From Alphaproteobacteria bacterium (GTDB taxonomy: Bacteria > Pseudomonadota > Alphaproteobacteria > Sphingomonadales > Sphingomonadaceae), in contig JAUHYZ010000008.1 of assembly GCA_030426245.1 (NCBI GenBank), positions 1 through 64,000 of the forward strand: 64,000 nucleotides of DNA, read 5' to 3'. Every line of letters starts with the position of its first letter. Positions within the stretch are counted from its first letter, which is position 1. Positions 54,546 through 62,664 of this stretch are shown one piece after another. Made by a program: the position numbers and the translations under genes. Below the pieces are notes generated by a model. That model searched no databases. It saw only the letters and a list, made by a program, of their open reading frames with translations, and had not been told where the DNA came from.

Positions 54546-55444
54546 TGGGCATCGCAGTTTTCGGATTTGCCGAATGTACGGATGAGGCCGGGCGGCTGGC
54601 CGATGCGCTGGGCATTGCGTGCCACGAAATCAGTGTGCATCGCTTTCCCGATGGGGAGAGCCTGGTGCAGGTCGCGCCCGTACCTGCTCCGGAAACCGCG
54701 ATCCTCTATCGTTCGCTCGACAATCCCAATGCCAAGCTGGTCGAAATCCTGCTGTCTGCTTCGGCACTTCGCGAAAACGGCGCGCGCCGCATCATCTTGG
54801 TCGCGCCCTATCTGGCCTATATGCGGCAGGACATAGCATTCGAGCCCGGGCAGGCGGTCAGCCAGCGGGTTATCGGAAAGATGCTCGCCGCACATTTCGA
54901 CGGTTTGTTGACGGTCGATCCGCATCTCCACCGGATTCACTCCCTGGCCGAAATCATGCCGGACATCGAAGCAATCAGCATCACTGCGGCGCCAGCTCTG
55001 GCGCGTGCGATCGCCAAGGGTGAGAGCCCGGTGCTGATCGGACCGGACAGCGAATCCCGCCAGTGGGTGGAAGCGATTGCCGATCCATTGGGGCTCGACG
55101 TTTTGGTCGGCGCCAAGCGCCGCAAGGGAGATCGGGCCGTCGAAATCGTCATCGAAAGTATAGAGAAGGTCTCCGCCCGCCCGGCCGTGCTGGTCGACGA
55201 TGTCATCGCCAGCGGCGAGACGCTGGCGACCGCAGCGGGCCTGCTGCGCGAAGCCGGGGCCTCCAGGATCGAGGCGCTGGCCACGCATTGCCTGGCGAGC
55301 GACGCTGACCTTGCAAGGCTGCGCGAAGCCGGCATCGAACGAATCCGTTCCAGCGACAGCGTGCCTGGCGCGACTGCTTCGATTTCTCTGGCTTCCTTGC
55401 TGGCCGGTGAAATCGTGGAGCGGGGATGGATCGGTAAAGACTGA
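54545..55444 (+). CDS. Ribose-phosphate pyrophosphokinase, archaeal-like
   Basis: A 299-residue PRPP synthetase. It has the N-terminal RFPDGESLVQV loop, PYLAYMRQDIAFEPGQAVSQRVIGKML and the PRPP-binding VLVDDVIASGETLA. These resemble archaeal Prs (PYLAYARQDK.F.PGEA) more than the housekeeping bacterial form (PYFGYARQDR), so it is probably not the main prs gene. It starts one base into the previous stop. The substrate might be ribose 5-phosphate or a product of the neighbouring phosphorylase; this is inference. Confidence 0.85.
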   Translation: MGIAVFGFAECTDEAGRLADALGIACHEISVHRFPDGESLVQVAPVPAPETAILYRSLDNPNAKLVEILLSASALRENGARRIILVAPYLAYMRQDIAFEPGQAVSQRVIGKMLAAHFDGLLTVDPHLHRIHSLAEIMPDIEAISITAAPALARAIAKGESPVLIGPDSESRQWVEAIADPLGLDVLVGAKRRKGDRAVEIVIESIEKVSARPAVLVDDVIASGETLATAAGLLREAGASRIEALATHCLASDADLARLREAGIERIRSSDSVPGATASISLASLLAGEIVERGWIGKD

Positions 55445-55451
55445 GGAAATT

Positions 55452-57053
55452 ATGGCAAAAGACAGACTCTCGCTCACGTTCCACGGTGCCGCCCACACGG
55501 TGACGGGATCGTGCATGCAGTTCACGCATGAGGGGAAATCGATCTTGGTCGATTGCGGGATGTTCCAGGGCTCGCGCACGCTCGAACAGCTCAATGTCGA
55601 GCCTTTCGCGTTTCGGCCGGCGGATATCGATGCCGTCCTTCTTACGCATGCCCATATCGATCACAGCGGCATGTTGCCCAAACTGGTCAAGCACGGTTTC
55701 AGAGGCGATATCTGGTGTACCCGGCAGACTGCCGATCTGCTGCAGTTCATGCTGGCGGATTCTGGCCGGATCCAGGAATACGATGTCGAGCGGCGAAACC
55801 GCCGGCGAGACCGGGCCGGCGAGGAGCCTTTGGAGGCGGTCTACACAGAAAAGGACGCGATGGCTGCTTGGCGGCGCTGCCGGCCGGTGGAAAGGGGGAC
55901 TAGTTTCGAACCTGCCCCGGGATTTTCCGCATGCCTGTGGAATGCCGGCCATATCCTCGGCTCCGCTTCTGTCGAACTTCAGGCGGACGGGGTGCGCGTG
56001 ATGTGCTCTGGGGACCTGGGCCCCGAATATCACGCATTCCTGCGAGATCCCTCGGGCCCTTCGGGTTTCGACTATGTGGTCTGCGAAACGACCTATGGCG
56101 GCCGCGTGCGCGAAAAGGTGACGCTGGAGGAGCGGCGCAAGCTGCTGGAGGCGGAAGTGAAGGCTGCGATCACGCGCGGGGGCAACCTGATCATCCCCAC
56201 TTTCGCATTGGAGCGAACTCAGGAGCTGCTGCTCGATCTCGCGCATATGCTGCGCGACGGGAGCATTCCCAAGGTTCCGGTCTTCGTCGATTCACCGCTT
56301 GCGAATGAAGTTACCAGCGTGTTCGCGCGCTATTCCGCAGAGCTTGAAGATACGGGCGGGATCGACGTTTTTGCGCATCCATCGTTCCATTTTGTTGACG
56401 ATGTGAAGGAATCGATCCGGCTCAATTCGATGTCCGGCGCGATCATCCTTGCCGCTTCCGGGATGTGCGAAGGGGGCCGGATACGGCATCACCTGATCCA
56501 CAACCTTCACCGGCGCGATTCGACGGTGCTGTTTGTCGGCTTCCAGGCGCAAGGATCGCTTGGCCGCGTAATTATGGAGGGTGCGAAGACCGTCAGAATT
56601 TCCGGCAAGGACGTCAATGTGCGTGCGCAAATCCGCCGCATCGACAATTACTCTGCGCATGCCGATCAGGAGGAACTGCTGGAATGGATCGACGATCGCG
56701 GCCCGATCTCGGGCAGCCTGTTTCTATCGCATGGTGAACCCGTCGGCATGGAAGCGATGCGGCGGGAAATGCAGCGGCGATTGCCGGAGCTATCGGTTCG
56801 CCTGCCGGAAATTGGGGAAACCTACGAACTGGCTGCCGGTGAGCCTGCAAAGAGAAGCAAGACCGGCCGGACCGATCTGGCACTGGCCAAGGGGCGCGAC
56901 TGGCAGAATGCCTATGCCGACTTTGCAACTTCGCTGAAGGCCAAGCTCAAGCGGATCCATGACGACCGCAAGCGGGAAGAAGCTCTCGAGGCGATGCGCC
57001 AGGTGCTCGATTCATACGAGGAACACAGGGAGAAGAAGGCGGACCGCGTTTGA
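55452..57053 (+). CDS. Metallo-beta-lactamase/beta-CASP family ribonuclease
   Basis: A 533-residue protein with all core motifs: THAHIDHSG (motif 2), NAGHILGSASV, CSGDLG, then beta-CASP motifs around the VDSPLANEVTSVF region, AASGMCEGGRIRHHL and NYSAHADQEELL. It belongs with CPSF73-like/YsbH RNases acting on RNA, usually as exo- or endonucleases. The C-terminal Lys/Arg/Glu-rich tail (from about 470) may bind RNA. It starts 7 bp after the PRPP-synthetase gene with GAGGA upstream, so it belongs to the same operon. Confidence 0.92.
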   Translation: MAKDRLSLTFHGAAHTVTGSCMQFTHEGKSILVDCGMFQGSRTLEQLNVEPFAFRPADIDAVLLTHAHIDHSGMLPKLVKHGFRGDIWCTRQTADLLQFMLADSGRIQEYDVERRNRRRDRAGEEPLEAVYTEKDAMAAWRRCRPVERGTSFEPAPGFSACLWNAGHILGSASVELQADGVRVMCSGDLGPEYHAFLRDPSGPSGFDYVVCETTYGGRVREKVTLEERRKLLEAEVKAAITRGGNLIIPTFALERTQELLLDLAHMLRDGSIPKVPVFVDSPLANEVTSVFARYSAELEDTGGIDVFAHPSFHFVDDVKESIRLNSMSGAIILAASGMCEGGRIRHHLIHNLHRRDSTVLFVGFQAQGSLGRVIMEGAKTVRISGKDVNVRAQIRRIDNYSAHADQEELLEWIDDRGPISGSLFLSHGEPVGMEAMRREMQRRLPELSVRLPEIGETYELAAGEPAKRSKTGRTDLALAKGRDWQNAYADFATSLKAKLKRIHDDRKREEALEAMRQVLDSYEEHREKKADRV

Positions 57054-57063
57054 CCGGCTGCGA

Positions 57064-57795
57064 TCAGCCCGATTGGGCGTCCGAAAACCGGTGTATCTGG
57101 ATGCGCGGAAACACTTCTTCCAGGCTCTTCGTGTCCGGGAGGACGTAGACCACGCCCCCATTCTCTTCGAAATGGGTCACGATCTGCGTCTCATAGAAAT
57201 TGGTTGGCACGTTGATGCAGCCGAAAGTGATGCGATTGTCTTCCGCTGCCGGCGTAAGCAGGCGCAGGCGCCGCTCTTCTTTCTTGTTGCCTGTGGCAAC
57301 GGCATGCATCGCGACGGAATCGGCGTATTTGACCCAGAAGACTCTTTCGCCGCCGGCCGCATAGCCGAATTTGGAAACAAAACGTCCCGCAGGTGTCGTT
57401 CGCTCTGCCGGACCGATCTCGGCCAGTTTCAGGCTGCCAATTCCCGGCGAGGACTCGTCCCCCCTTGCGACGCCTATCAGGACCGGAGTGTCGCCCAGGG
57501 ATTTAGCCTGGGCATCAAACGCGAACATTGTCCCGGCATTCTTGTCGATGACAAGATAGGGCAGGGATCCGTTGTCATTGGATGACGCAATCCAGCCGAT
57601 CACGCGTGCCGCAGCTTCCGATCTTGGCGTTTCACCGCCAGCCGCGAAGCTATTCATTTCGTGAAATTGGGCGCTCAGTTGGACAGGCACCGGAATGCCG
57701 GCCGCGCCAGCCTCCTCTTCGGCCTGCAGAGCTGACGGAAGACCGCACGCAAGTGTCAGGCACGACATTGCACCCACAACTCTGCGCGCGGTCAT
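57064..57795 (-). CDS. L,D-transpeptidase (YkuD-type) family protein
   Basis: A 243-residue exported protein when started at MTARRVVGAMSCLTLACGLPSALQ, which makes a proper signal peptide; an ATG 51 bases upstream is also open. The YkuD core shows YLVIDKNAGTMFAFD, TPAGRF, an HA motif (MHAVATG) and the catalytic Cys in RITFGCINVP. The last motif has Asn where most enzymes have Arg (SHGCIR type). It probably remodels peptidoglycan cross-links in the periplasm. It lies after the coiled-coil lipoprotein gene, same strand; a GGAAC-N16-CGTA element overlaps that gene's end. Confidence 0.82.
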   Translation of the reverse strand: MTARRVVGAMSCLTLACGLPSALQAEEEAGAAGIPVPVQLSAQFHEMNSFAAGGETPRSEAAARVIGWIASSNDNGSLPYLVIDKNAGTMFAFDAQAKSLGDTPVLIGVARGDESSPGIGSLKLAEIGPAERTTPAGRFVSKFGYAAGGERVFWVKYADSVAMHAVATGNKKEERRLRLLTPAAEDNRITFGCINVPTNFYETQIVTHFEENGGVVYVLPDTKSLEEVFPRIQIHRFSDAQSG

Positions 57796-57854
57796 TCCAT
57801 CAAGAAAGTGCGTCATCTGACAAGGTCCGGCGAAAGGGAACTTCATCAGCTAAC

Positions 57855-57879
57855 TACGTTTTTCGCGGAGTTCAGTTCC
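57855..57879 (-). promoter_or_regulatory. Possible EcfG-like promoter before the L,D-transpeptidase gene
   Basis: GGAAC at 57879-57875 is followed after 16 bases by CGTA (57858-57855), one base off the CGTT consensus. The -35 overlaps the stop region of the upstream lipoprotein gene. Position suits a leader of about 50 bases to the ATG at 57795. Confidence 0.35.
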
Positions 57880-58165
57880 GCGCGGGCCTTTCTTCCATGC
57901 GCTGCTCAAGGCCATCCACCCTGGCATTCAACTGGTCGATGCGCGTGCTGTTATTCTGTGCCTGACCCGAAGCGGCCTGGCCTTCGGCCATGGCGGCATT
58001 TGCCGTTCCGTCGGTGGTCTGCAACTGGGCGTCCAGTGCATCGATGCGCTGGTTTACGCTTGCGATCTGTTCGTTCACATATTCCTTGGTTGCGCAGCCG
58101 CTGAGGCCGAGTGCGCTTACCAATGCCAGTGCAGCGGGCGCTGCAATCGTCTTCGATATGGCCAT
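57872..58165 (-). CDS. Small coiled-coil lipoprotein
   Basis: A 97-residue protein with a signal peptide and lipobox LSGC (ALGLSGCATKEYV). The mature part is a heptad-rich coiled coil (VNEQIASVNQRIDALDAQL and STRIDQLNARVDGLEQRM), similar in style to Lpp, but it ends in Asn and not in the Lys that Lpp uses for attachment to peptidoglycan. It is preceded by a full EcfG consensus promoter and followed by an L,D-transpeptidase gene. Function unknown; probably an outer-membrane structural lipoprotein. Confidence 0.85.
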   Translation of the reverse strand: MAISKTIAAPAALALVSALGLSGCATKEYVNEQIASVNQRIDALDAQLQTTDGTANAAMAEGQAASGQAQNNSTRIDQLNARVDGLEQRMEERPARN

Positions 58166-58490
58166 TGCCCATCTCCTGTTTTGTCTCGCCAGTTAAAAAA
58201 CTAGGTTAATGTCTTAACGAAGTCTAGGAACATAAGGTTCCGGCTCGGCGGATCCTCCGGCGCGGCGGGCTGCTTCAACAGGGTAGTTCGGGAGACCGGA
58301 GTGTAGCTTCTCTGCTGAATTTGCTGGAAACTCCGCGATTGAGGTCCGATTGGCATTGGCCCTTGCCACGGGGAGACATTTTCCGGCACTCTAGCCTGGT
58401 CTGTCGCTGAACATCAGGCGCAGGTGGAGGGTATTCCAGCGATTTTAGCGCCCGATCGAGGCGCTCGAAGCGGACAAAATTGGGGGTGGC
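58166..58490. other. Intergenic region with divergent promoters
   Basis: A 325-bp gap between divergent lipoprotein genes. It holds the EcfG-type promoter at 58216-58241 pointing left, overlapping a GGAAC-N5-GTTCC inverted repeat (58227-58241). No promoter with a good match was found for the rightward gene. A 62-codon leftward frame within it (58201-58389) was judged non-coding. Confidence 0.6.
58216..58241 (-). promoter_or_regulatory. EcfG (general-stress sigma) promoter of the coiled-coil lipoprotein
   Basis: GGAAC at 58241-58237, 17-base spacer, CGTT at 58219-58216: an exact match to the alphaproteobacterial EcfG consensus. Distance to the ATG at 58165 gives a leader of about 40-45 bases. 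Induction under general stress through PhyR/NepR is therefore likely. Confidence 0.7.
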
Positions 58491-59300
58491 ATGCGGATCA
58501 GTGTTTTCGGGATGTGCGGGTTGTTGCTTTTGGCGGGTTGTGGCGGCGATGACGGCTCCGCTGCCGATGCAGAGCAGTCATCGGTAGAGGGCAGCTCTTC
58601 GAGCGACACCGAAGTTGCGTCCGGCGAAGGCGGAGCAGGCTGTGAGTCTGTCGAAGGTGAGACCGCGCCGGAAGGGCAGCCGGCAGATGACATCCTGGGC
58701 GTTCGCGAAGGCATGTCGATCGAACAAACGCGTCAGGTTCTGCAATGCAGGAATGCCAGCTACGCGATCCGGACCAGCGATTATAAGCCCAGCCTGCCGG
58801 ATGGCGGGCAGATGTCTCGCGTCGATCTGACAGCGGATTCAGGACTGGACAGAGTCGTGGTGTGGCTCGTCGGACCTTCTGGGGAAGAACAGGTCATGCA
58901 TGTCGAGCGCACGATCGAATTCACCAGCGGAAACGAATTGCCCATCGCCAGCATAGAACAGGAGCTGGAGAACAAATATGGCGAGTTCGATGCGGCGGCC
59001 TATGGGCATAGCGGATACATCGTCCGCTCTCGCGATGGGCAGAGGCTTGGGCCGAACAACACCAACTATACCGTGTGCCGCAGGCATACGTTCAGTTCAG
59101 AGAGCCCGAAACCGTGCTTCAATGTGGTTTCCTACGACATCCAGGATTCGAGCGACAATGCGCAGCTTGCGTCGAAATTCACAGTGACGATCACCAATCA
59201 GGCGCGGAACTGGGCCATGGTCGAAGCAGCCCAGGGCAAGAAGGCTTCAGAGGTCGAACATGCCCGGGAGAAAGCGGAAGACCAAGGGCTGGAACTCTAG
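58491..59300 (+). CDS. Hypothetical lipoprotein
   Basis: A 269-residue protein with a signal peptide and lipobox LAGC (LLLLAGCGGDDG), then an acidic Ser/Glu/Gly-rich linker, then a globular part with four Cys (CESVE, LQCRNASY, TVCRRH, KPCFNV) that may form disulfides. DDILGVREGMSIEQTRQVLQC resembles small periplasmic beta-lactamase-inhibitor-like or SmpA-like modules (GM-s-x-x-x-V), but this is only a hint. Function unknown. It diverges from the coiled-coil lipoprotein gene. Confidence 0.75.
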   Translation: MRISVFGMCGLLLLAGCGGDDGSAADAEQSSVEGSSSSDTEVASGEGGAGCESVEGETAPEGQPADDILGVREGMSIEQTRQVLQCRNASYAIRTSDYKPSLPDGGQMSRVDLTADSGLDRVVVWLVGPSGEEQVMHVERTIEFTSGNELPIASIEQELENKYGEFDAAAYGHSGYIVRSRDGQRLGPNNTNYTVCRRHTFSSESPKPCFNVVSYDIQDSSDNAQLASKFTVTITNQARNWAMVEAAQGKKASEVEHAREKAEDQGLEL

Positions 59301-59337
59301 TCGGCCGAGTGCCGTAGCGCCCGAGCGGGATGCGCCG

Positions 59338-60891
59338 TTATCCCAGCCAGCCCAGCGCAGCCGCGGCCCATACGGCACCGCCCCCAATCACTGCAGCCAG
59401 CAAATAGCCGGCCCAGCTGCGGGTTCGCCGGCCCCCTTCCCACATCAGCGCTATTTCGGGTAGCGGCGGAGCGTCTGGCGCACCGCCCTTTGCCGGAATC
59501 CGCTCCTCCAGCCGCCGCACCAGTTCGGGCAGGCGCAGCAGTGTTCCGAAATCCTCCCGCAGCCGGTCGGCCAGTGCTGCTTCGGGGCCAAGTTCGTCCC
59601 GGATCCAGCTTTTCACATAGGGCGCGGCAACGTCCCACATATTGATCTGGGGGTGGAGCTGGGTCGCGACGCCTTCCACCATTACCATCGTCTTTTGCAG
59701 CAGCAGCAGGTGGGGCTGGGTCTGCATGTCGAAATCGCGGGTGATCGCGAACAGACCGTCCAGCATTTGCCCGACGGAAAGCTCGCTCACGGGTTTGCCG
59801 CGCATCGGCTCACCCACTGCGCGCAGCGCGGTCGCGAATTCATGGACATTGTGATGGGCCGGCACATATTGCGCTTCGAAATGGATTTCCGCGACGCGCT
59901 GATAATTGCCTGTCGTCAGGCCATAGAGGATCTCGGCCAGCCATTGCCTGGCCCGCCGATCGATGCGGCCCATGATCCCGAAATCGATTGCCACGATCGT
60001 GCCGTCGGCCTTCACGAACAGATTGCCCTGATGCATGTCGGCATGGAAATAGCCTGCGCTGATCGCCTGGGTCAGGAAGGCCAGGACCAGCCGCTGGGCC
60101 AGTTCGGGCAGATCGTGTCCGGCGGCCTTGAGTGCTTCGACTTCGCTGATCTTGATGCCATCGACCCATTCGATGGTCAGCACACGGCCATTGGTACGGT
60201 CCCAGTCGATCTCGGGGATCGTATAGCCGGCGAAGCCCTTCATGGCGGCGGAAAGCTCGGAGGCGGAAGCAGCTTCGCGCCGCAGATCGAGTTCACGGTT
60301 GGTCCAGCGCTTGAAGTTCTCGATCGTTAGGCGCGGGCGCAGGCGCGCTGCCTCTCCGCCCAGCGCCTCCAGGTGCGCGGCCGCCCATTCATAGGTATCG
60401 ATGTCGCGCGCGAAGCGCTGGCGGATGCCCGGGCGCAGAACCTTCACGGCCACGGTGCGGCCATCGCTTGTAACCGCCTTATGCACCTGAGCGATCGAAG
60501 CCGCGCCAACGGGATCGGGATCGATGCTTTCGAACAGCGCTTCCAGCGGCTGGCCAAAACTTGTTTCGATTTCCTGCCGGATGGATTCGAAACTGACCGG
60601 CGGCAGCCTGTCCTGCAGCGTCAGCAGGTTTTCCGCCGCTTCGTCGCCCACCAGGTCGGGCCGCGTTGCCAGCGATTGGCCCAGCTTGATCGCCGCCGGC
60701 CCGATGGCCTTGAATGCGGTCGCATAGTCTGGCTCGACCGGCTGAAAAGTCCCGAAACGGGCGATTCTGGCCAGGCGCCGAACCGGTGCAGGCGTATTGG
60801 GGTCGCGCTCGATCCCGCGCAGCCCGCCGTGCCGTGCAAGCGTGCGGCCCCATTTCAGGAGCCGGAAGATATGAGTGGATGGCCTAGCCAC
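59338..60891 (-). CDS. ubiB: UbiB-family kinase-like protein for ubiquinone biosynthesis
   Basis: A 517-residue member of the ABC1/ADCK atypical kinase family. It shows the KxGQ motif (IKLGQSLATRPDLV), PVGAASIAQVHKA (the A-rich loop), VAVKVLRPG, the catalytic HADMHQGNLFV and AIDFGIMGR. Two membrane helices close the C-terminus. It supports ubiquinone synthesis at the inner membrane. The GTG start leaves 4 bases after the ubiE stop; the frame upstream lacks family features. Confidence 0.93.
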   Translation of the reverse strand: MARPSTHIFRLLKWGRTLARHGGLRGIERDPNTPAPVRRLARIARFGTFQPVEPDYATAFKAIGPAAIKLGQSLATRPDLVGDEAAENLLTLQDRLPPVSFESIRQEIETSFGQPLEALFESIDPDPVGAASIAQVHKAVTSDGRTVAVKVLRPGIRQRFARDIDTYEWAAAHLEALGGEAARLRPRLTIENFKRWTNRELDLRREAASASELSAAMKGFAGYTIPEIDWDRTNGRVLTIEWVDGIKISEVEALKAAGHDLPELAQRLVLAFLTQAISAGYFHADMHQGNLFVKADGTIVAIDFGIMGRIDRRARQWLAEILYGLTTGNYQRVAEIHFEAQYVPAHHNVHEFATALRAVGEPMRGKPVSELSVGQMLDGLFAITRDFDMQTQPHLLLLQKTMVMVEGVATQLHPQINMWDVAAPYVKSWIRDELGPEAALADRLREDFGTLLRLPELVRRLEERIPAKGGAPDAPPLPEIALMWEGGRRTRSWAGYLLAAVIGGGAVWAAAALGWLG

Positions 60892-60895
60892 CTGC

Positions 60896-61627
60896 CTAGA
60901 TCTTCCACCCCGAATGGATTGCGACGAGGCCGCCCATGATCGGCTCCACCTTCGTGCGGACGAAACCCGCATCGCGGATCATCGCTTCGAATTCGGGCAT
61001 CGTGGGAAACCGCCGGATCGATTCGATCAAATAGCGATAGCTTTCTGCATCGCCGGCAATGGCCTGCCCGATCTGAGGAACCAGCTTGTGCGAATAGACG
61101 TCGTAGACTTCCTTGAAGCCGGGCCATTCGGTGGTTGAAAATTCAAGGCAGAAGAAACGCCCGCCATGTTTGAGCACGCGGTAGGCCTCTGCCAGCGCCT
61201 TCTCCCGATGCGTTACATTGCGAATACCGAAGGCGATCGTATAGGCATCGAAAGTGCGGCTGGGAAAGCTCAACTCTTCCGCGTTCTGGCAGGACCAGAC
61301 GAAACCGTCCAAGCCGCGCTCCATCGCCCGTTCGATCCCGACATCCAGCATGTCCTGATTGATGTCGGAGACGGTCACGTCCGCTCCGCGCTCTGCCATG
61401 CGAAAGGCAATGTCGCCCGTGCCGCCTGCCACATCCAGGATCGCTTCGCCCGGCTGGGGCTTCACCCGGCGCACAAAGCGGTCCTTCCAGAAGCGGTGCA
61501 TTCCGCCCGACATCGCATCGTTCATGATGTCGTATTTCTTGGCGACGCTGGAGAACACGGCGCCCACGCGCTCGGTCTTCTCCTCGGGGCTCACCTCCTG
61601 GTAGCCGAAAGAAACGCTCTCACTCAT
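60896..61627 (-). CDS. ubiE: Ubiquinone/menaquinone C-methyltransferase
   Basis: A 243-residue class I SAM methyltransferase of ubiquinone biosynthesis. The family stretch YDIMNDAMSGGMHRFWKD, SAM motif LDVAGGTGDIAFRM, and FGIRNVTHREKAL are present. Its start overlaps the stop of the upstream EamA gene by 4 bases, and ubiB follows 4 bp on, so the three genes are one operon. Confidence 0.97.
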   Translation of the reverse strand: MSESVSFGYQEVSPEEKTERVGAVFSSVAKKYDIMNDAMSGGMHRFWKDRFVRRVKPQPGEAILDVAGGTGDIAFRMAERGADVTVSDINQDMLDVGIERAMERGLDGFVWSCQNAEELSFPSRTFDAYTIAFGIRNVTHREKALAEAYRVLKHGGRFFCLEFSTTEWPGFKEVYDVYSHKLVPQIGQAIAGDAESYRYLIESIRRFPTMPEFEAMIRDAGFVRTKVEPIMGGLVAIHSGWKI

Positions 61628-62592
61628 GACCCGTCCTCTAGCGCCGCCCCTTGGCGAGCGCCAGCGGCCTGTTGTCTTCGTTCGGGACGCCGCATGGCCA
61701 GAGCCGACAGCGCGATGCCGGCAAGGATCAGCGCCATGCCGACTACGTGATATAGATGCAGCGCCTCACCCAGCAGCAGAGCCGACAGAAGCGCTCCGAA
61801 AAGCGGCATCATCGTAATCGCCTGGCCTGCGCGAGCGGGGCCTACTTTGCCGGTGGCCCAATTATAGATGAAATACGCCACCAAGGAGGGCAGCAGCGCA
61901 ACATAGGCGAGCGCTGCGAAGACATGGGGCGTCCAGTTCACCTGCAGGCCAGCTTGCCGTTCTGCAAGAAAGAAGGGCAATTGCGCGATTGCGCCGATTG
62001 CGAATGTCACCGCAATGAAGCTGGCCGGGGCGACTGCCGGGCGCAATCGCAGGAAAACGGTATAAAGGGACCATGCCGCAACGGCTGCCAGCACAATTGC
62101 ATCGCCCATGCCGAGTTCAAGGCCCAGCACGGCGGAAAGGTCGCCCCGGAACACGATGCCTGCCACGCCCAGTATCGAAAGCGCCACGCCGCAGATCTGC
62201 CAGCGATGGGCACGTACGCCGAAAAAGAAGCGGTCCAGCAGCATGACGCAAGCCGGGATCGCGGCCTGCAGCAATAGGGCATTGGTGGCCGTTGTGTAGT
62301 GCAGCCCCGTATAAAGGATCGTATTGAACGCCCCCACGCCCAGCAGGCCAAGGGCCAGCACGGGCTTCCATGCAGCAAGCAGCGCCGCTCGGTCGCGCCA
62401 GACGCCGCGCAATGCAAAGGGCGCGACGATCAGGAAGGCGAGGCTCCAGCGTAGGAAGGCCAGTGTGACAGGCGGGATGTCTACCCGCACGGCCCGCGCC
62501 ACGATCGCGTTGCCGGCCCAGAGCAGGACAACCAGACCCAGCATGGCATAGGCGGCAAGCGGTTTCGTCTCCTGCGTCATGCGCGCCGCCAT
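61624..62592 (-). CDS. EamA/DMT-family transporter
   Basis: About 322 residues with ten predicted membrane helices in two EamA repeats (LLWAGNAIVARAVRVDIPPVTLAFLRW and the later VLAAVAAWSLYTVFLRL/LLPSLVAYFIYNWATGKVGPARAG). Members export or import metabolites such as amino acids. Two in-frame ATGs (62592 and 62580) are plausible starts. It is the first gene of the ubiE-ubiB operon, divergent from mutM, an unusual partner for a ubiquinone pathway. Confidence 0.85.
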   Translation of the reverse strand: MAARMTQETKPLAAYAMLGLVVLLWAGNAIVARAVRVDIPPVTLAFLRWSLAFLIVAPFALRGVWRDRAALLAAWKPVLALGLLGVGAFNTILYTGLHYTTATNALLLQAAIPACVMLLDRFFFGVRAHRWQICGVALSILGVAGIVFRGDLSAVLGLELGMGDAIVLAAVAAWSLYTVFLRLRPAVAPASFIAVTFAIGAIAQLPFFLAERQAGLQVNWTPHVFAALAYVALLPSLVAYFIYNWATGKVGPARAGQAITMMPLFGALLSALLLGEALHLYHVVGMALILAGIALSALAMRRPERRQQAAGARQGAALEDGS

Positions 62593-62664
62593 AGGGACCG
62601 CTGAAGCATAATGCGAGCGCAAGACGATGACAGCGATGCAATGGCGCACTAACGACGCTGTGCC

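Noticed and set aside
58201-58389. 62-codon leftward frame in the intergenic gap
   Set aside because: Start would be a GTG with no ribosome site, the product has no recognisable domain, and the EcfG promoter lies inside its 3' end.
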